64,000 bases of DNA from Roseiarcus sp963765375 (GTDB taxonomy: Bacteria > Pseudomonadota > Alphaproteobacteria > Rhizobiales > Beijerinckiaceae), in NCBI GenBank assembly GCA_963765375.1, contig CAVXVZ010000003.1:930001-994000 (forward strand), read 5' to 3'. Under the pieces are notes generated by a model. It did no database searches. It saw only the letters and a program-made list of their open reading frames with translations, and was not told the origin of the DNA. The translations under genes and the position numbers were made by a program. Positions 1 through 9,647 of the stretch are shown piece after piece. The first letter of the stretch is position 1. Each line of letters opens with the position of its first letter.

Positions 1-1
1 C

Positions 2-724
2 CTCTACGAGCGGCTGCAGAGGAAGGGATATCTGTTGCGCGACTGCCAGCGCATGATCAACCAGGATCGCAACTACTTCGGCGCCGCCATGGTCGCGCGC
101 GGAGACGCGGACGCGATCGTGACCGGCGTGACGCGCAACTTCTCGGTTGCTCTCGAGGAAGTGCGGCGGGTGATTGACGATAAGCCCGGTCACCGGGTCG
201 TCGGCGTTTCCATCATCTTGTCGCGGGGCCGGCCGGTTCTGGCCGCCGACACCGCGATCACGGAAATGCCGACCGCCGAGGATCTGGCGGAGATCGCGAT
301 CGAAGCTGCGGGCGTGGCGCGCCGCCTCGGCTATGAGCCGCGTGTCGCCTTGCTCGCCTTCTCCAATTTCGGCCATCCTCCCGGCGAGCGCACCCAGCGG
401 GTGCAGGAAGCGGTGCGGATTCTCGACGCCAAGCGGGTCGATTTCGAGTACGACGGCGAAATGAGCGCCGACGTGGCGCTGAACAAGGAGCTCATGGCCG
501 CCTATCCGTTCTGCCGGCTCAAGGACACCGCCAATGTCCTCATCATGCCGGCCTTTCACTCCGCCTCGATCTCGACCCGCATGCTGCAGGAACTGGGCGG
601 CGCGACCGTGATCGGGCCCCTGATCGTCGGGCTCGAGAAGCCGGTGCAGATCGTGTCCCTCGGCGCGAAGGATTCCGACATCGTCAATATGGCGGCGATG
701 GCGAGCTTCAACATCGGCGGATGA
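2..724 (+). CDS. maeB: NADP-dependent malic enzyme (MaeB type), C-terminal phosphotransacetylase-like part, 5'-truncated by window edge
   Basis: The frame is open from base 2 with no start in the window, so only the last 240 residues are seen. They match the phosphate acetyl/butyryltransferase-like domain fused to the C terminus of large MaeB-type malic enzymes: GDADAIVTGVTRNF near the start, then PAFHSASISTRMLQELGG and an IVGLEKPVQIVSLGAK stretch before a short C terminus. In this family the N-terminal domain, outside the window, decarboxylates malate to pyruvate with NADP, while the PTA-like domain is regulatory (binding acetyl-CoA) rather than catalytic. A free-standing phosphotransacetylase (Pta) is the alternative, but the sequence reads more like the MaeB fusion. 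It converges on the glycosyltransferase gene that follows. Confidence 0.85.
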   Translation, partial: LYERLQRKGYLLRDCQRMINQDRNYFGAAMVARGDADAIVTGVTRNFSVALEEVRRVIDDKPGHRVVGVSIILSRGRPVLAADTAITEMPTAEDLAEIAIEAAGVARRLGYEPRVALLAFSNFGHPPGERTQRVQEAVRILDAKRVDFEYDGEMSADVALNKELMAAYPFCRLKDTANVLIMPAFHSASISTRMLQELGGATVIGPLIVGLEKPVQIVSLGAKDSDIVNMAAMASFNIGG

Positions 725-769
725 GGACGACCGGCGCGCTCAAACCGAAGAGCGTCTCCCGTCCCGGGT

Positions 770-1531
770 TCAGCCGACGCGGACCGTCGTGGTCTCGAGG
801 CGCAGAATGGCCTTCTGATAGGCCCATTCAAACAAGTCGCCGGCGTGGGCGGCGAGGCGGCCGGTTTCGCGCCCGAGTTTCTCGAGCGCCGAGGCCGGAC
901 GGGGCGCGATGCTCCCGTCGGGGCTAGCCATTCCCGTGGCGAAGGTTTGGCCGCCCTGGTCTGGCGAGAGAAGGTGATCCTGGATCGCGACGGCGGGAAG
1001 AAGCTGATAGATGCGTAAGCCGGCGCGTCGGGGGTGATTGGGGAACAGCGAATAGTCGGCAGGCAGGGAGGCGCTCGCGGTCAATTCAAGATAGCGGGCG
1101 GCGCCCTCCCGGCTGAGGATGTAGGCTGCGCTGCTCTGGTGGCGGCTATAGAGCCTGGCGAGCTCGCGGCCGCCGATTGCCGCGCGTTTTTCGCCAAGCT
1201 CGACCGCCTGAAGGTAAGTGTCGAGCTTTATCGAATGGGCGTCCGCCGCTATCCATGCTTCGCGCCCGATGAGCGCGCCCAAGCCCGGCCAGACGTGCAG
1301 GTCGTCCTCGAGGAAGCAGGCGTGGGCCTCCGGCCCGGCAAGGAATTGACGCCACGCGACCTTATGGCTTTCGAGGCATGCCAACTCGAAGCGCGTAAGG
1401 CCTTTCAGTGTCGGCGGCTGGCTCGATCCGTCGAGCGCTGGAATGCGCTCGAACGTGATCCCGTCCAATTGATTGCGCATGTGCGCGAGGCGATCTGGGT
1501 GGCGATCGAGGTTGATAAGATAGACCTTCAT
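770..1531 (-). CDS. Glycosyltransferase family 25 (LPS-type) protein
   Basis: A 253-residue protein that begins with the hallmark of family 25 transferases, MKVYLINLDRHPDRLAHM, followed by RIPALDG. It continues with GLTRFELACLESHKVAWRQF and a CFLEDDLHVW segment whose acidic EDD fits the metal/sugar-nucleotide site. These are Golgi-independent LPS/LOS glycosyltransferases that add a sugar to surface glycans on the cytoplasmic side. A late YSLFPNHPRRAGLRIYQLLPAVAIQD segment also matches the family. It lies 73 bp downstream of kup on the same strand, but nothing shows shared function. Donor and acceptor sugars cannot be read from sequence. Confidence 0.85.
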   Translation of the reverse strand: MKVYLINLDRHPDRLAHMRNQLDGITFERIPALDGSSQPPTLKGLTRFELACLESHKVAWRQFLAGPEAHACFLEDDLHVWPGLGALIGREAWIAADAHSIKLDTYLQAVELGEKRAAIGGRELARLYSRHQSSAAYILSREGAARYLELTASASLPADYSLFPNHPRRAGLRIYQLLPAVAIQDHLLSPDQGGQTFATGMASPDGSIAPRPASALEKLGRETGRLAAHAGDLFEWAYQKAILRLETTTVRVG

Positions 1532-1604
1532 CCGAGGATGCCCGGCGCTTTCCGGCTCGTCTCGCTCGGCGTCGAACGCTTGCGACGTCGCTCGAGGCGA
1601 GCGC

Positions 1605-3530
1605 TCACACCTTCATTTGCGCCCCGAGTTCGACGACCCGGTCGGAGGGCAGGTTGAAGAAGTCCGGCGCGCTCGCCGCCTGCTTGGTCATGGCGATGAA
1701 CAGCTTGTCCTGCCACAGGGGCATCCCGGAATTGGGCGCGGTCTTCAGCGTCCGCCGCCCGAGAAAGAACGAAGTGGTCATGATGTCGAACTTGAGCCCC
1801 GCCTTTCGCATCGCAGCCAACGCCCGCGGGATGTGCGGCTGCTCCATGTAGCCGAAATGAAGCGTGACCAACATGAAATCCCGCGACAGGCTGGTCATCT
1901 CGTAGCGGCCGGAGGGGGTCGCGCGCGGGGTCGTCTCGGTGCGCACGTTCAAAAGCACCACGCGCTCGTGCAGCACCTTGTTATGCTTGAGGTTGTGCAT
2001 GAGCGAGGACGGGGCCGAAGTCGGATCGTTGGTGAGGAAGACCGCCGTTCCGGGAACCCGGACCGGTTTCGATTTCTCGAGCATCTTGATCAGGTCGAGC
2101 GTCGGGATCGAGTCCCGATGGGTCCTGATCATCAGGATCGCGCTGCCGCGCGACCAGGTCCACATCACGACGAACATCGCCGCGGCGAGCGTGAGGGGCA
2201 CCCATCCGCCGTCGAAGACCTTGTACAGATTGGCGATGAAAAAGCCGACGTCGATCGAAAGAAATGCGCCGGTGAGCGTCAGCGCCGCCCAAAGCGGCCA
2301 TCGCCACAGCTTCCACACGACAAAGAAAGCCAGCGCCGTCGTCGCCACCATCGTGCCCGAGACCGCGATGCCGTAAGCGTTGGCCAGGGCGTCGGAGGAG
2401 CGGAACAGGAGCACGAGCCCGAGAACGCCGATCAGCAGAACCCGATTGACGCGCGGGATGAAGATCTGACCCTCCTGGGTCGGGGAGGTATGGACAATTT
2501 CGAGGCGAGGCAGCAATCCGAGCTGGATCGCCTGGCTGGCCAAAGAAAAGGCCCCAGTGATGACCGCCTGGCTTGCGATCACCGTGGCGGCCGTCGACAG
2601 CAATATGAGCGGAACCAGGCCCCAGCCCGGGGCGAGCAGGTAGAAGGGGTTCTCGACCGCCTTGGGGTCGTTGAGAATGAGCGCGCCCTGGCCGAGGTAG
2701 TTGCACACCAGCGCCGGCAGAACGATGAACAGCCACGCCGCCTGGATCGGCCGTCGCCCGAAATGGCCCATGTCGGCGTAAAGAGCTTCCGCCCCGGTTA
2801 CCGCGAGAAAGACGGCGCCGAGCACGATGAACCCGATCGCGCCATGGGCGTGGATGAAGCCGAGGCCGGCCAATGGGCTCAGAGCGCCCAAAATGCTCCA
2901 TGCCGAGGCGATGTGCACGAGGCCGAGTACGGCGTTGACGGCGAAGAAGATCACCATGATCGGGCTGAAGAAGGCGGCAACCCTGGCCGTCCCCCGGCTC
3001 TGAGCGCCGAACAGGACGACGAGGATGACGACCGTGGCCGGCAGGATGTACGGCGCGAGGCCGACGTCGACCTGTTTCAGTCCTTCGAGCGCCGACAGCA
3101 CCGAAATCGCCGGCGTGATAATCGCGTCGCCCGAGAACAACGCGGAGCCGGCGACCCCGAGGAAGAAGGCCAGCGTCGTCCGCTGTCCGAGCGCGCGTTG
3201 GGCGAGCGCCTTGAGCGACAGGATGCCGCCTTCGCCCTTGTTGTCGGCCTGCATCAGGAACAGCACGTATTTGCCGGTGACGACGATCAGGAGCGCCCAG
3301 ATGATGAGCGAGACGACTCCGATCACCTCGGCCGGTCCAAGCGCGGACCCCTTGAACTGGCCGAGCGCGGTCTGCAGCGCGTAGAGGGGGCTGGTGCCGA
3401 TGTCGCCGAAGACGACGCCGATCGAACCGAGCGCGAGAACCCAGAAATGTCCGGAGGAATGGGTCAGGCCCTCGCCCTCGCCGCTCAAGGATGCGGGTGG
3501 AACGACGTCCTTCGAAAGGGGGTGGGACAT
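1605..3530 (-). CDS. kup: Low-affinity potassium uptake protein Kup
   Basis: A 641-residue polytopic membrane protein of the KUP/HAK/KT family, which imports K+ in symport with H+. The N-terminal signature GDIGTSPLYA lies at about residues 42-51. It is followed by about twelve hydrophobic segments, with the conserved ALYADMGHFGRRPI stretch in mid-protein, and then a C-terminal cytoplasmic domain (GTAVFLTNDP, ALMHNL-like, MTSFFLGRRTL). Length and full domain content are normal for bacterial Kup. The ATG start gives a polar N-terminal leader before the first membrane segment. A long open frame also exists on the opposite strand but is a GC-rich shadow. Confidence 0.96.
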   Translation of the reverse strand: MSHPLSKDVVPPASLSGEGEGLTHSSGHFWVLALGSIGVVFGDIGTSPLYALQTALGQFKGSALGPAEVIGVVSLIIWALLIVVTGKYVLFLMQADNKGEGGILSLKALAQRALGQRTTLAFFLGVAGSALFSGDAIITPAISVLSALEGLKQVDVGLAPYILPATVVILVVLFGAQSRGTARVAAFFSPIMVIFFAVNAVLGLVHIASAWSILGALSPLAGLGFIHAHGAIGFIVLGAVFLAVTGAEALYADMGHFGRRPIQAAWLFIVLPALVCNYLGQGALILNDPKAVENPFYLLAPGWGLVPLILLSTAATVIASQAVITGAFSLASQAIQLGLLPRLEIVHTSPTQEGQIFIPRVNRVLLIGVLGLVLLFRSSDALANAYGIAVSGTMVATTALAFFVVWKLWRWPLWAALTLTGAFLSIDVGFFIANLYKVFDGGWVPLTLAAAMFVVMWTWSRGSAILMIRTHRDSIPTLDLIKMLEKSKPVRVPGTAVFLTNDPTSAPSSLMHNLKHNKVLHERVVLLNVRTETTPRATPSGRYEMTSLSRDFMLVTLHFGYMEQPHIPRALAAMRKAGLKFDIMTTSFFLGRRTLKTAPNSGMPLWQDKLFIAMTKQAASAPDFFNLPSDRVVELGAQMKV

Positions 3531-3677
3531 GCGTAAAGGGGGATCCCGCGGTCGCCGGCTGCCGCCGGGCCATCAAAACGGCGCGTGTCTATACTCTGTC
3601 GTCTCAGGAACCGGAAGGGCTATATTTTCAGCCTTTGGATTAACTCTCGGCAACATGGCGACAGGCGCGCCGCGTTC

Positions 3678-4469
3678 TCAAGCGGCCGTCCGCGTTACGT
3701 GCTCGGCGATCAGCCGCGCGACTGCGGCGGGCTTTTCCACGTTCGGTAGATGCCCCGCGTTTTCAACGATCTCAAACCGCGAGCCCTTGATCAACCCCGC
3801 GGTTTGTCGCACCAGGGCCGCAGGCGTCGAGCCGTCCTCATCGCCGACCAGACAAAGGGTCGGCGCTTCGATCAAGCTGACAAAGGGCCGAAGGTCTGCG
3901 CGCTTCAAGGCGCCGCAGGCGGCGAGATAGCCCTGCTTCGGCGTCCTCGTCAGCATGGCGCGAAAGCCGGCGAATTCCGCCGCACGCTGGTTGCGAAAGT
4001 CGGCTGTGAACCAGCGCTCGAGGATCGGGCCGGCGACCAACTCGATCCCGCCGCGCTCGACCGCGGCGATGCGATCGTCCCAGGATTCGTCGGTTCCGAT
4101 TTTCGCCGCGGTATCGCAGAGCACGAGCGCGGCGACGAGGTCCGGACGTTGGCGACAGAACTCCTGCGCGATCACGCCGCCGATCGAAATCCCGACGATC
4201 GCCGCGCGGCCGATGCCGAGGACGGCGAGAAGCGCGGCCAGGTCGCGCGCATAGTCGGCCATCTCAGCGAGGTCGGGGCCGGATTCGGAAAGGCCGTGGC
4301 CACGCTTGTCGTAGCGGACGACCCGGAATTCGGGTTTCAGGATGCACGCGACGTCGGTCCAGACGCGCAGGTCGCAGCCGAGCGGATTGATGAAGACCAG
4401 CGGCGGCAGCGCTTCCGGGCCCTCGGCGAGGTAGTGGATCACAAGGCCGTTCGCCTGAGCAAATCTCAT
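3678..4469 (-). CDS. Alpha/beta hydrolase, 3-oxoadipate enol-lactonase-like
   Basis: A 263-residue alpha/beta hydrolase. The nucleophile elbow GISIGG places the catalytic serine at about residue 95. The oxyanion region is FINPLGCDLRVW, an acidic residue follows in VGDEDGSTP, and the late histidine is in ENAGHLPNVEKP, all typical of PcaD-type enol-lactonases. PcaD hydrolyses 3-oxoadipate enol-lactone in the protocatechuate branch of aromatic catabolism, but no other pca gene is nearby, so the substrate is uncertain. The start at 4469 (MRFAQANG) is chosen because it overlaps the stop of the upstream membrane-protein gene in an ATGA arrangement and has a GAGGAAACC-type ribosome site. The two genes are therefore probably translationally coupled. 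Confidence 0.82.
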   Translation of the reverse strand: MRFAQANGLVIHYLAEGPEALPPLVFINPLGCDLRVWTDVACILKPEFRVVRYDKRGHGLSESGPDLAEMADYARDLAALLAVLGIGRAAIVGISIGGVIAQEFCRQRPDLVAALVLCDTAAKIGTDESWDDRIAAVERGGIELVAGPILERWFTADFRNQRAAEFAGFRAMLTRTPKQGYLAACGALKRADLRPFVSLIEAPTLCLVGDEDGSTPAALVRQTAGLIKGSRFEIVENAGHLPNVEKPAAVARLIAEHVTRTAA

Positions 4470-4780
4470 GACGGAGGTTTCCTCGAGCCGCCGCGGCGCG
4501 CGTCGCGGAAGAAGGTCCACCAATACCAGATGAGGGCGATCGGCGCGCCGATGTCGATGACCATATCGAGGCCGGGGATAGGGGTTGCGGGGATCACCAG
4601 CATCCCCGCGGCCGCGGTCGCGCCGACCCGATAGCTCAGCGCCACCATGATCCGCTTCAGGGGATTGTCGTCAGGCATCCGCGAGATGATGACCAGGAGC
4701 GCAGCCAGGATCGCGCTCATCGCGACGATGAAGACAAGCAGGTCGCGGACGATCCTCTCGATCGCGGACAAGGTCTCCAT
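4466..4780 (-). CDS. Small integral membrane protein of unknown function
   Basis: A 104-residue protein starting METLSAIERI. The ATG is preceded at good spacing by a strong AAGGAGGG Shine-Dalgarno sequence, which decides the start. Three hydrophobic segments are visible: residues about 14-33, 50-64 and 72-88 (the last ends in ALIWYWWTFF). A basic C-terminal tail (RDARRGGSRKPP) suggests the C terminus is cytoplasmic. Its stop overlaps the start of the downstream hydrolase by four bases. I do not recognise the family. The gene may simply be an operon partner of the hydrolase. Confidence 0.7.
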   Translation of the reverse strand: METLSAIERIVRDLLVFIVAMSAILAALLVIISRMPDDNPLKRIMVALSYRVGATAAAGMLVIPATPIPGLDMVIDIGAPIALIWYWWTFFRDARRGGSRKPPS

Positions 4781-5286
4781 GCCACCCTCCTTGCGCCTCG
4801 CCATAACGACCGCAGGCGGCCTAGCCCGCTTTGCATTGGGATGGAGTGGGTTTTGCTCCTTTTCGTCAGCGGTCCGCGGCGTTGGTCCGGTCAATCATTT
4901 GGGTTTCCTTGGCTCGCGGCCGTTTCACGCCGAAGACCTCCGCTCATCAGGGTTGGACGGTCTTGGATTTCCTTGGATTCTCTCGTCCGAATCGAGAGTT
5001 TTCAATGGGTTGCGCGGCTCGAACGGGGGGACGATTTTTCTCGCGCGTGAGAGGCGCCGGAACGGCGGCCGGCGCGGTCTCGGCATGAGGAAGGGCAGGA
5101 TTGTTCATGGCGTCAGCTTAACCTGAGTTTCTGATTCTCTGCAAGAGATTGTCGTCCGAACCGTTCCCTCTCGGTCGCCTCAAACCAAAAGCAAAGAACT
5201 CTGGAGGTCAAGGACGACGCGCCGGCAGGCTGAAGCCGGCGGTCGCTTAAGGTGCAACCAGCGGAGGTCGAGAGTCCGGCCCAGCC
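4781..5286. other. 506-bp intergenic stretch without a convincing gene
   Basis: No conserved protein was seen on either strand. A weak candidate is a 53-codon frame on the minus strand (5108 to 4947) encoding an Ala/Pro-rich then basic peptide that ends in NPRKSKTVQP. It has no clear ribosome site, so I do not call it. Bases 4962-4975 (CTTGGATTTCCTTG) recur exactly at 41762-41775 in another gene-poor spot. The stretch must hold the promoter of the membrane-protein/hydrolase pair. Confidence 0.5.
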
Positions 5287-6159
5287 TCACGCGCCTTGGC
5301 CCTCGCCGGCCTTGGCAAGAGCTCCCAGGCCCTCGCGGTAGGTCGGATAGGCGGGGGCAAATCCCAGAATCGCCCTGGCCTTGGCGATCGAGACCCGCTT
5401 GTTGTCGGCGTAGAACTCGGCCGTCAGCGGGGAGAGCCGCGCCTCGTCGAAAGGCTCCTCGGGCGGCGGCGGGAGGCCGAGGAGCGCCGCTGCGTAGGCG
5501 ACCACGTCCTGCGGCGGGGCGGGTTCGTCGTCGGCGACGTTCCAGATCTGTCCTTCGACCCCGCGCGTCAGCGCCAGGCGCGTGAGTTCGGCGATGTCGT
5601 CGACATGCGCCCGGTTGAAGACCTGATTCGGCTTGACGATCCGCCGCGCCTGGCCCTCGCGCAGATTGATGAGCGCATTGCGGCCCGGCCCGTAAATCCC
5701 GGCGAGGCGCAGGACGTCCGCTTCGACCCCCCGCGCCCGGGCCGCCGCCGTCCAGCGCGCCTCGTCGCTCAGTCGCGCAAGCCCCCGGGCCGTTCGAGTG
5801 AGCGTCGCGCTTGTCTCGTCGACCCAGGCGCCGGCGTGATCGCCATAAACGCCGATGGTCGAATAGTAGACGATCCGGCGCAGGTCAGGCGCGGCGGCGA
5901 TCGCGGACGCGAATTGGTCGAGCGCCGCGCCGGCGCCATCCCGCGGCGGAATGGAGACGACGATGGCCTCGGCTCTCTCAACCGCCCGGTCCAGTCCTGG
6001 GTCGGCGCGGGCGCCGTCGAACACATAAGCCTCGACGTCCATCTCACGGAGGACCGCCGCGCCCTCGGCGGTCCGCGCCGTTCCGGCCGCCTCGATTGAC
6101 GGTTCGCGCGTGATGAGCCGCCGGGCGCAATATCCGGCGCCGAAGAAGAAGACTCTCAC
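5287..6159 (-). CDS. NAD-dependent epimerase/dehydratase family protein (SDR fold)
   Basis: A 290-residue atypical short-chain dehydrogenase/reductase. The N terminus VRVFFFGAGYCARR is a Rossmann dinucleotide-binding strand-turn-helix, in the GxGYxA form seen in YeeZ-like epimerases. YYSTIGVYGDHAGAW supplies a Ser-Tyr pair of the active-site type, and RLAGIYGPGRNAL and a WNVADDEPA segment are also family hallmarks. A GTG start at 6159 is preferred because it begins directly at the Rossmann strand. It lies 25 bp downstream of lpdA on the same strand, so it may be co-transcribed with the PDH operon, although a metabolic link is not evident. The substrate is unknown. Confidence 0.82.
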   Translation of the reverse strand: MRVFFFGAGYCARRLITREPSIEAAGTARTAEGAAVLREMDVEAYVFDGARADPGLDRAVERAEAIVVSIPPRDGAGAALDQFASAIAAAPDLRRIVYYSTIGVYGDHAGAWVDETSATLTRTARGLARLSDEARWTAAARARGVEADVLRLAGIYGPGRNALINLREGQARRIVKPNQVFNRAHVDDIAELTRLALTRGVEGQIWNVADDEPAPPQDVVAYAAALLGLPPPPEEPFDEARLSPLTAEFYADNKRVSIAKARAILGFAPAYPTYREGLGALAKAGEGQGA

Positions 6160-6184
6160 GGGCGCCCGTCCAGCCGAACGCGGT

Positions 6185-7943
6185 TCAAGCCTTCTTCTTC
6201 GGCAGGTAAAGGTCGGTGAGGGTTCCCGCGAAGGCTTCGGCCGACATGGCGAAGGTTTCGGACAGGGTCGGGTGCGGGTGAATGGTGAGCCCGATGTCTT
6301 CGGCTTCGGCGCCCATCTCGATCGCCAGCGCGGCCTCGGAGATGAGATCGCCGGCATTGGGGCCAACGATGCCGCAGCCGATCAGCCGCTGGGTCTCCTG
6401 GTCCCACAGAGTCTTGGTCACGCCCTCATCGCGGCCAAGCGACAGCGACCGGCCGCTCGCCGCCCACGGGAAGACGGCCTTGCCGTATCTGACCCCGTTG
6501 GCCTTGAGCTCCGTCTCGGTCGGACCCGCCCAGGCGACTTCAGGATCGGTGTAAGCGACCGAGGGTATCACCTTGGCGTCGAACGAGGATTTGTGTCCGC
6601 TCGCAACCTCCGCCGCGACCTTGCCCTCATGCGTGCCTTTGTGCGCGAGCATCGGCTGGCCGACGATGTCGCCGATGGCGAAGATGTGCGGAACGTTGGT
6701 GCGCATCTGCCGATCGACGGGGACGAAACCGCGCTCGTCGACCGCGACCCCGGCAGCCTCCGCGCCGATCGCCTTGCCGTTCGGCCGGCGGCCGACGGAG
6801 ACCAGCATGGCGTCGAAGACTTCCGTCTTCGCGCCGTCCGGACCCTCATAGGAGACGTGGAGCCCGTCGTCCTTGGCCTCGACCCCGGTCACTTTCGTCT
6901 TGAGGAGGATCTTCTCGTAGAGTTTGCCGATCCGCTTGGCGAGCGGGGCGACGATGTCCGGATCGGCGCCGGGCATCAGCTGATCCATCATCTCGATCAC
7001 CGTGATCCCTGCGCCGAGCGAATGATAGACCGTCGCCATCTCGAGGCCGATGATGCCGCCGCCGAGGACCAGCATCCGCTTCGGGATGAAGCTCATCTCG
7101 AGCGCGGCGGTCGAAATCCCAGATGCGTGGATCGGATGGGATGAAGCCCGGAACGACAGGCTCGGAGCCGGCCGCGATGATCGCGTTCTTGAAGCGCACG
7201 ACTCGCGCGCCCTCCGCCGTACCGACCTCAAGGGTGTTCGGCGAGGTGAAGTTGCCGCGGCCGGTCACGACCCTCACTTTGCGCTGCTTGGCGAGGCCGG
7301 TCAGGCCGCCCGTCAGCCGTTTGACCACCCCATCCTTCCAGCCGCGAATGGCGGAGGGATCGAGCGAGGGCTGGCCGAACTTAACCCCATGGGCGCCCAT
7401 CGCCGCCGCCTCGTCGATGATTTTTGCGACGTGCAGCAGCGCCTTCGACGGGATGCAGCCGACGTTGAGGCAGACGCCGCCGAGCGTTTGCCCTGCGTCG
7501 ACCAGCACGACATTCCGCCCGAGATCGGCGGCGCGGAACGCCGCGGTGTAGCCGCCGGGGCCTGCGCCAAGAACGAGAATGTCCGCCTCGAAATCCGCCT
7601 TTCCGCCGGGATCGGCCGCGGGCTTCGAAGCCGTCGCGGGGCCGGCCTTGGGCATGGGCTCCTGGATCTCGGCGCCGCCGTAAGGCGCGGCGGCGGGCTT
7701 CGCTTCTCCACCCTCGGCGTAGGTCGCAAGCACCGCGCCTTCGCTGATCTTGTCGCCGACCTTGACGCGGACCTCGCCGATCACCCCATCCTCGGGCGCC
7801 GGCACGTCCATCGTCGCCTTGTCGCTTTCAAGCGTGAGGATCGTCTCTTCCTTGCGGACGCTTTTTCCGGGCGCGATCTGGACCTCGATGATCGGCACGT
7901 CCTTGAAGTCGCCGATATCGGGAAGCCTGATTTCCTTGGCCAT
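6185..7943 (-). CDS. lpdA: Dihydrolipoamide dehydrogenase (PDH E3) with N-terminal lipoyl domain; one frameshift
   Basis: This is the E3 flavoenzyme that reoxidises dihydrolipoyl groups of the pyruvate dehydrogenase complex with NAD. Residues about 1-80 form a lipoyl domain (ESDKATMDVPAP, lysine lipoylated). Then come the FAD site VLGAGPGGYTAAF, the redox-active disulfide GGVCLNVGCIPSKAL, the NAD site VLGGGIIGLEMA, and the C-terminal HPHPTLSETF with the catalytic His/Glu pair. The frame breaks between RIWD and STAALEM: the A-run at 7114-7116 carries one base too many. Removing it gives an intact product of about 585 residues. The start MAKEIRLPDIGDFKD at 7943 begins the lipoyl domain. The lesion looks like a sequence error rather than decay, because both halves are fully conserved. 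Confidence 0.93.
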
Positions 7944-7973
7944 GGCCGCGTCTCTCCCGCTATCCAGCCGCAA

Positions 7974-9602
7974 TCACAACAGAACGCGCCGCATGTCCTC
8001 GAGGAGGCCCGCCAGATGGCGCATGAAGCGCGCGCCCGCCGCGCCGTCGATGACGCGATGATCGTAGGATAGGCAGAGCGGCAGCATCAGACGCGGCTGG
8101 AAAGCCTTCCCGTCCCACACGGGCGCTGTCTTCGAGCGGACCACGCCGAGAATCGCCACCTCCGGCGCATTCACGATCGGCGAGAACGCCGTCCCGCCGA
8201 TCCCTCCAAGCGAAGAGATGGTGAAGGTCGCGCCTTGCATCTCGGCGGGCGCGAGCTTGCCCGCGCGCGCCTTCTCGGAAAGGGCGCCAAGCTCGCGGGC
8301 GAGTTCGACGACCCCTTTTCGGTCAACGTCCTTGATCACGGCGACCACGAGTTCATCGGGAGTGTCGACGGCGACGCCGATGTGCCAATAACGGCGCAAT
8401 ATCAGAGAGTCTCCGGCGGGACTTAGTGCGGCGTTGAAGGTCGGGAACGCCTTCAGCGTCGCGACCGTGGCCCGCATCAGCAGCGGCAGCAGGGACACCC
8501 GGTAAGGCTTTGTCTTGTCTTTCTTCGCCTCCTCGTCGAGGGTCTTTCGGAAAGCATCAAGGTCGGTGATGTCGGCCTCGTCGCAGTGCGTGACATGCGG
8601 AACATTGACCCAGGATGCGTGCAGGCGCGGGCCCGAGATGCGCTTGATGCGCGACAGCGGAACCGTTTCGACCGGGCCGAATTTGGCGAAATCGACGGCT
8701 GGAATTGCAGGGAGGGCGCCGCCGCCCGCAGGCGAGACGACCGCGCCGCCGCGCGATAGCGCAGCCTTCACGTCCTCACGGGTGATGCGGCCCTTCTCTC
8801 CGGTGCCCTTGATCGTGTTGAGGTCAAGATCGAGCTCCCGCGCCAGCCGTCGAACCGCGGGGCCGGCAAAGACCCCGGAGAAGTCGGCCTTGGCGGGCCC
8901 GGAACCAGGCTGGGCGAGGACGGGCGGCAGATCCCTTGGCGCGACGGGCGAGGTTAGAGGCGCTTCGGCGGCGTCTTCCTCCTCCTTCGCTTCCGCCTCG
9001 TCCTCCTGCGCGGAGGAAATGGGCGCGGGCGGTCCGCCGGCGTCGAGCTTCGCGATCAGGGCGCCCATCGACACTTTGTCGCCGACCTTGGCGAGGAGCT
9101 GCGTGATTTTCCCGGCCGCCGGCGACGGCACGTCCATCGTCGCCTTGTCCAATTCGAGCGTCACCAGCGGCTGTTCGGCTTCGACCGTGTCGCCCGCCTT
9201 CACCAGGACCTCGATGATCGGAATGTCCTTGAAGTCGCCGATGTCAGGGACTGTGATGTCGATCGTCGCCGCCTTGGGCGACGCTGGCGCGGGGGCGGCC
9301 TTGGCGGGAGCCGCCGGGGCGGCCTTGGCGGGAGCGGCCGGGGCGGCCCGCGCGGCCTCGCCAGCCCCAGCGTCGATGCGCGCGATGAGCGTCCCCATTG
9401 ACACTTTGTCGCCGACTTTCGCGACGACGTCGCCGACCGCGCCCGCGATCGGCGATGGCACGTCCATCGTCGCCTTGTCGGATTCGAGCGTGACCAGCGG
9501 CTGCTCGGCCTTGACGACGTCGCCCGGCTTCACCAGGACCTCGATGATCGGAATGTCCTTGAAGTCGCCGATATCGGGAACCTTCACGTCGATTTTCGCC
9601 AC
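7974..9602 (-). CDS. aceF: Dihydrolipoamide acetyltransferase (PDH E2) with two lipoyl domains
   Basis: E2 core of the pyruvate dehydrogenase complex, 542 residues, transferring acetyl groups from lipoyl-lysine to CoA. Two nearly identical lipoyl domains (about residues 1-75 and 115-190, each with a DKATMDVPSP motif) are joined by an Ala/Pro-rich linker made of repeated AAPAKA units. Then come a peripheral subunit-binding domain (GPAVRRLARELDLDL) and the catalytic domain ending in LSYDHRVIDGA with the active-site histidine. A GTG start at 9602 is chosen over a TTG 21 bases upstream because GAGGAG precedes it at normal spacing and it begins directly at the first lipoyl domain. It sits between aceE (45 bp) and lpdA (30 bp) in one operon. 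Confidence 0.95.
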   Translation of the reverse strand: MAKIDVKVPDIGDFKDIPIIEVLVKPGDVVKAEQPLVTLESDKATMDVPSPIAGAVGDVVAKVGDKVSMGTLIARIDAGAGEAARAAPAAPAKAAPAAPAKAAPAPASPKAATIDITVPDIGDFKDIPIIEVLVKAGDTVEAEQPLVTLELDKATMDVPSPAAGKITQLLAKVGDKVSMGALIAKLDAGGPPAPISSAQEDEAEAKEEEDAAEAPLTSPVAPRDLPPVLAQPGSGPAKADFSGVFAGPAVRRLARELDLDLNTIKGTGEKGRITREDVKAALSRGGAVVSPAGGGALPAIPAVDFAKFGPVETVPLSRIKRISGPRLHASWVNVPHVTHCDEADITDLDAFRKTLDEEAKKDKTKPYRVSLLPLLMRATVATLKAFPTFNAALSPAGDSLILRRYWHIGVAVDTPDELVVAVIKDVDRKGVVELARELGALSEKARAGKLAPAEMQGATFTISSLGGIGGTAFSPIVNAPEVAILGVVRSKTAPVWDGKAFQPRLMLPLCLSYDHRVIDGAAGARFMRHLAGLLEDMRRVLL

Positions 9603-9647
9603 CGGCGCTCTCCTCAGCGACAAAGGTTAAATGGGGACCGCGAACGC

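Noticed and set aside
1617..3536. Long open frame (639 codons) opposite kup
   Set aside because: Antisense shadow of a GC-rich conserved gene; its product is low-complexity Arg/Asp/Glu-rich with no domain.
4947..5108. 53-codon frame on the minus strand
   Set aside because: No clear ribosome site, low-complexity product and overlap with a dispersed repeat word; noted but not called as a gene.
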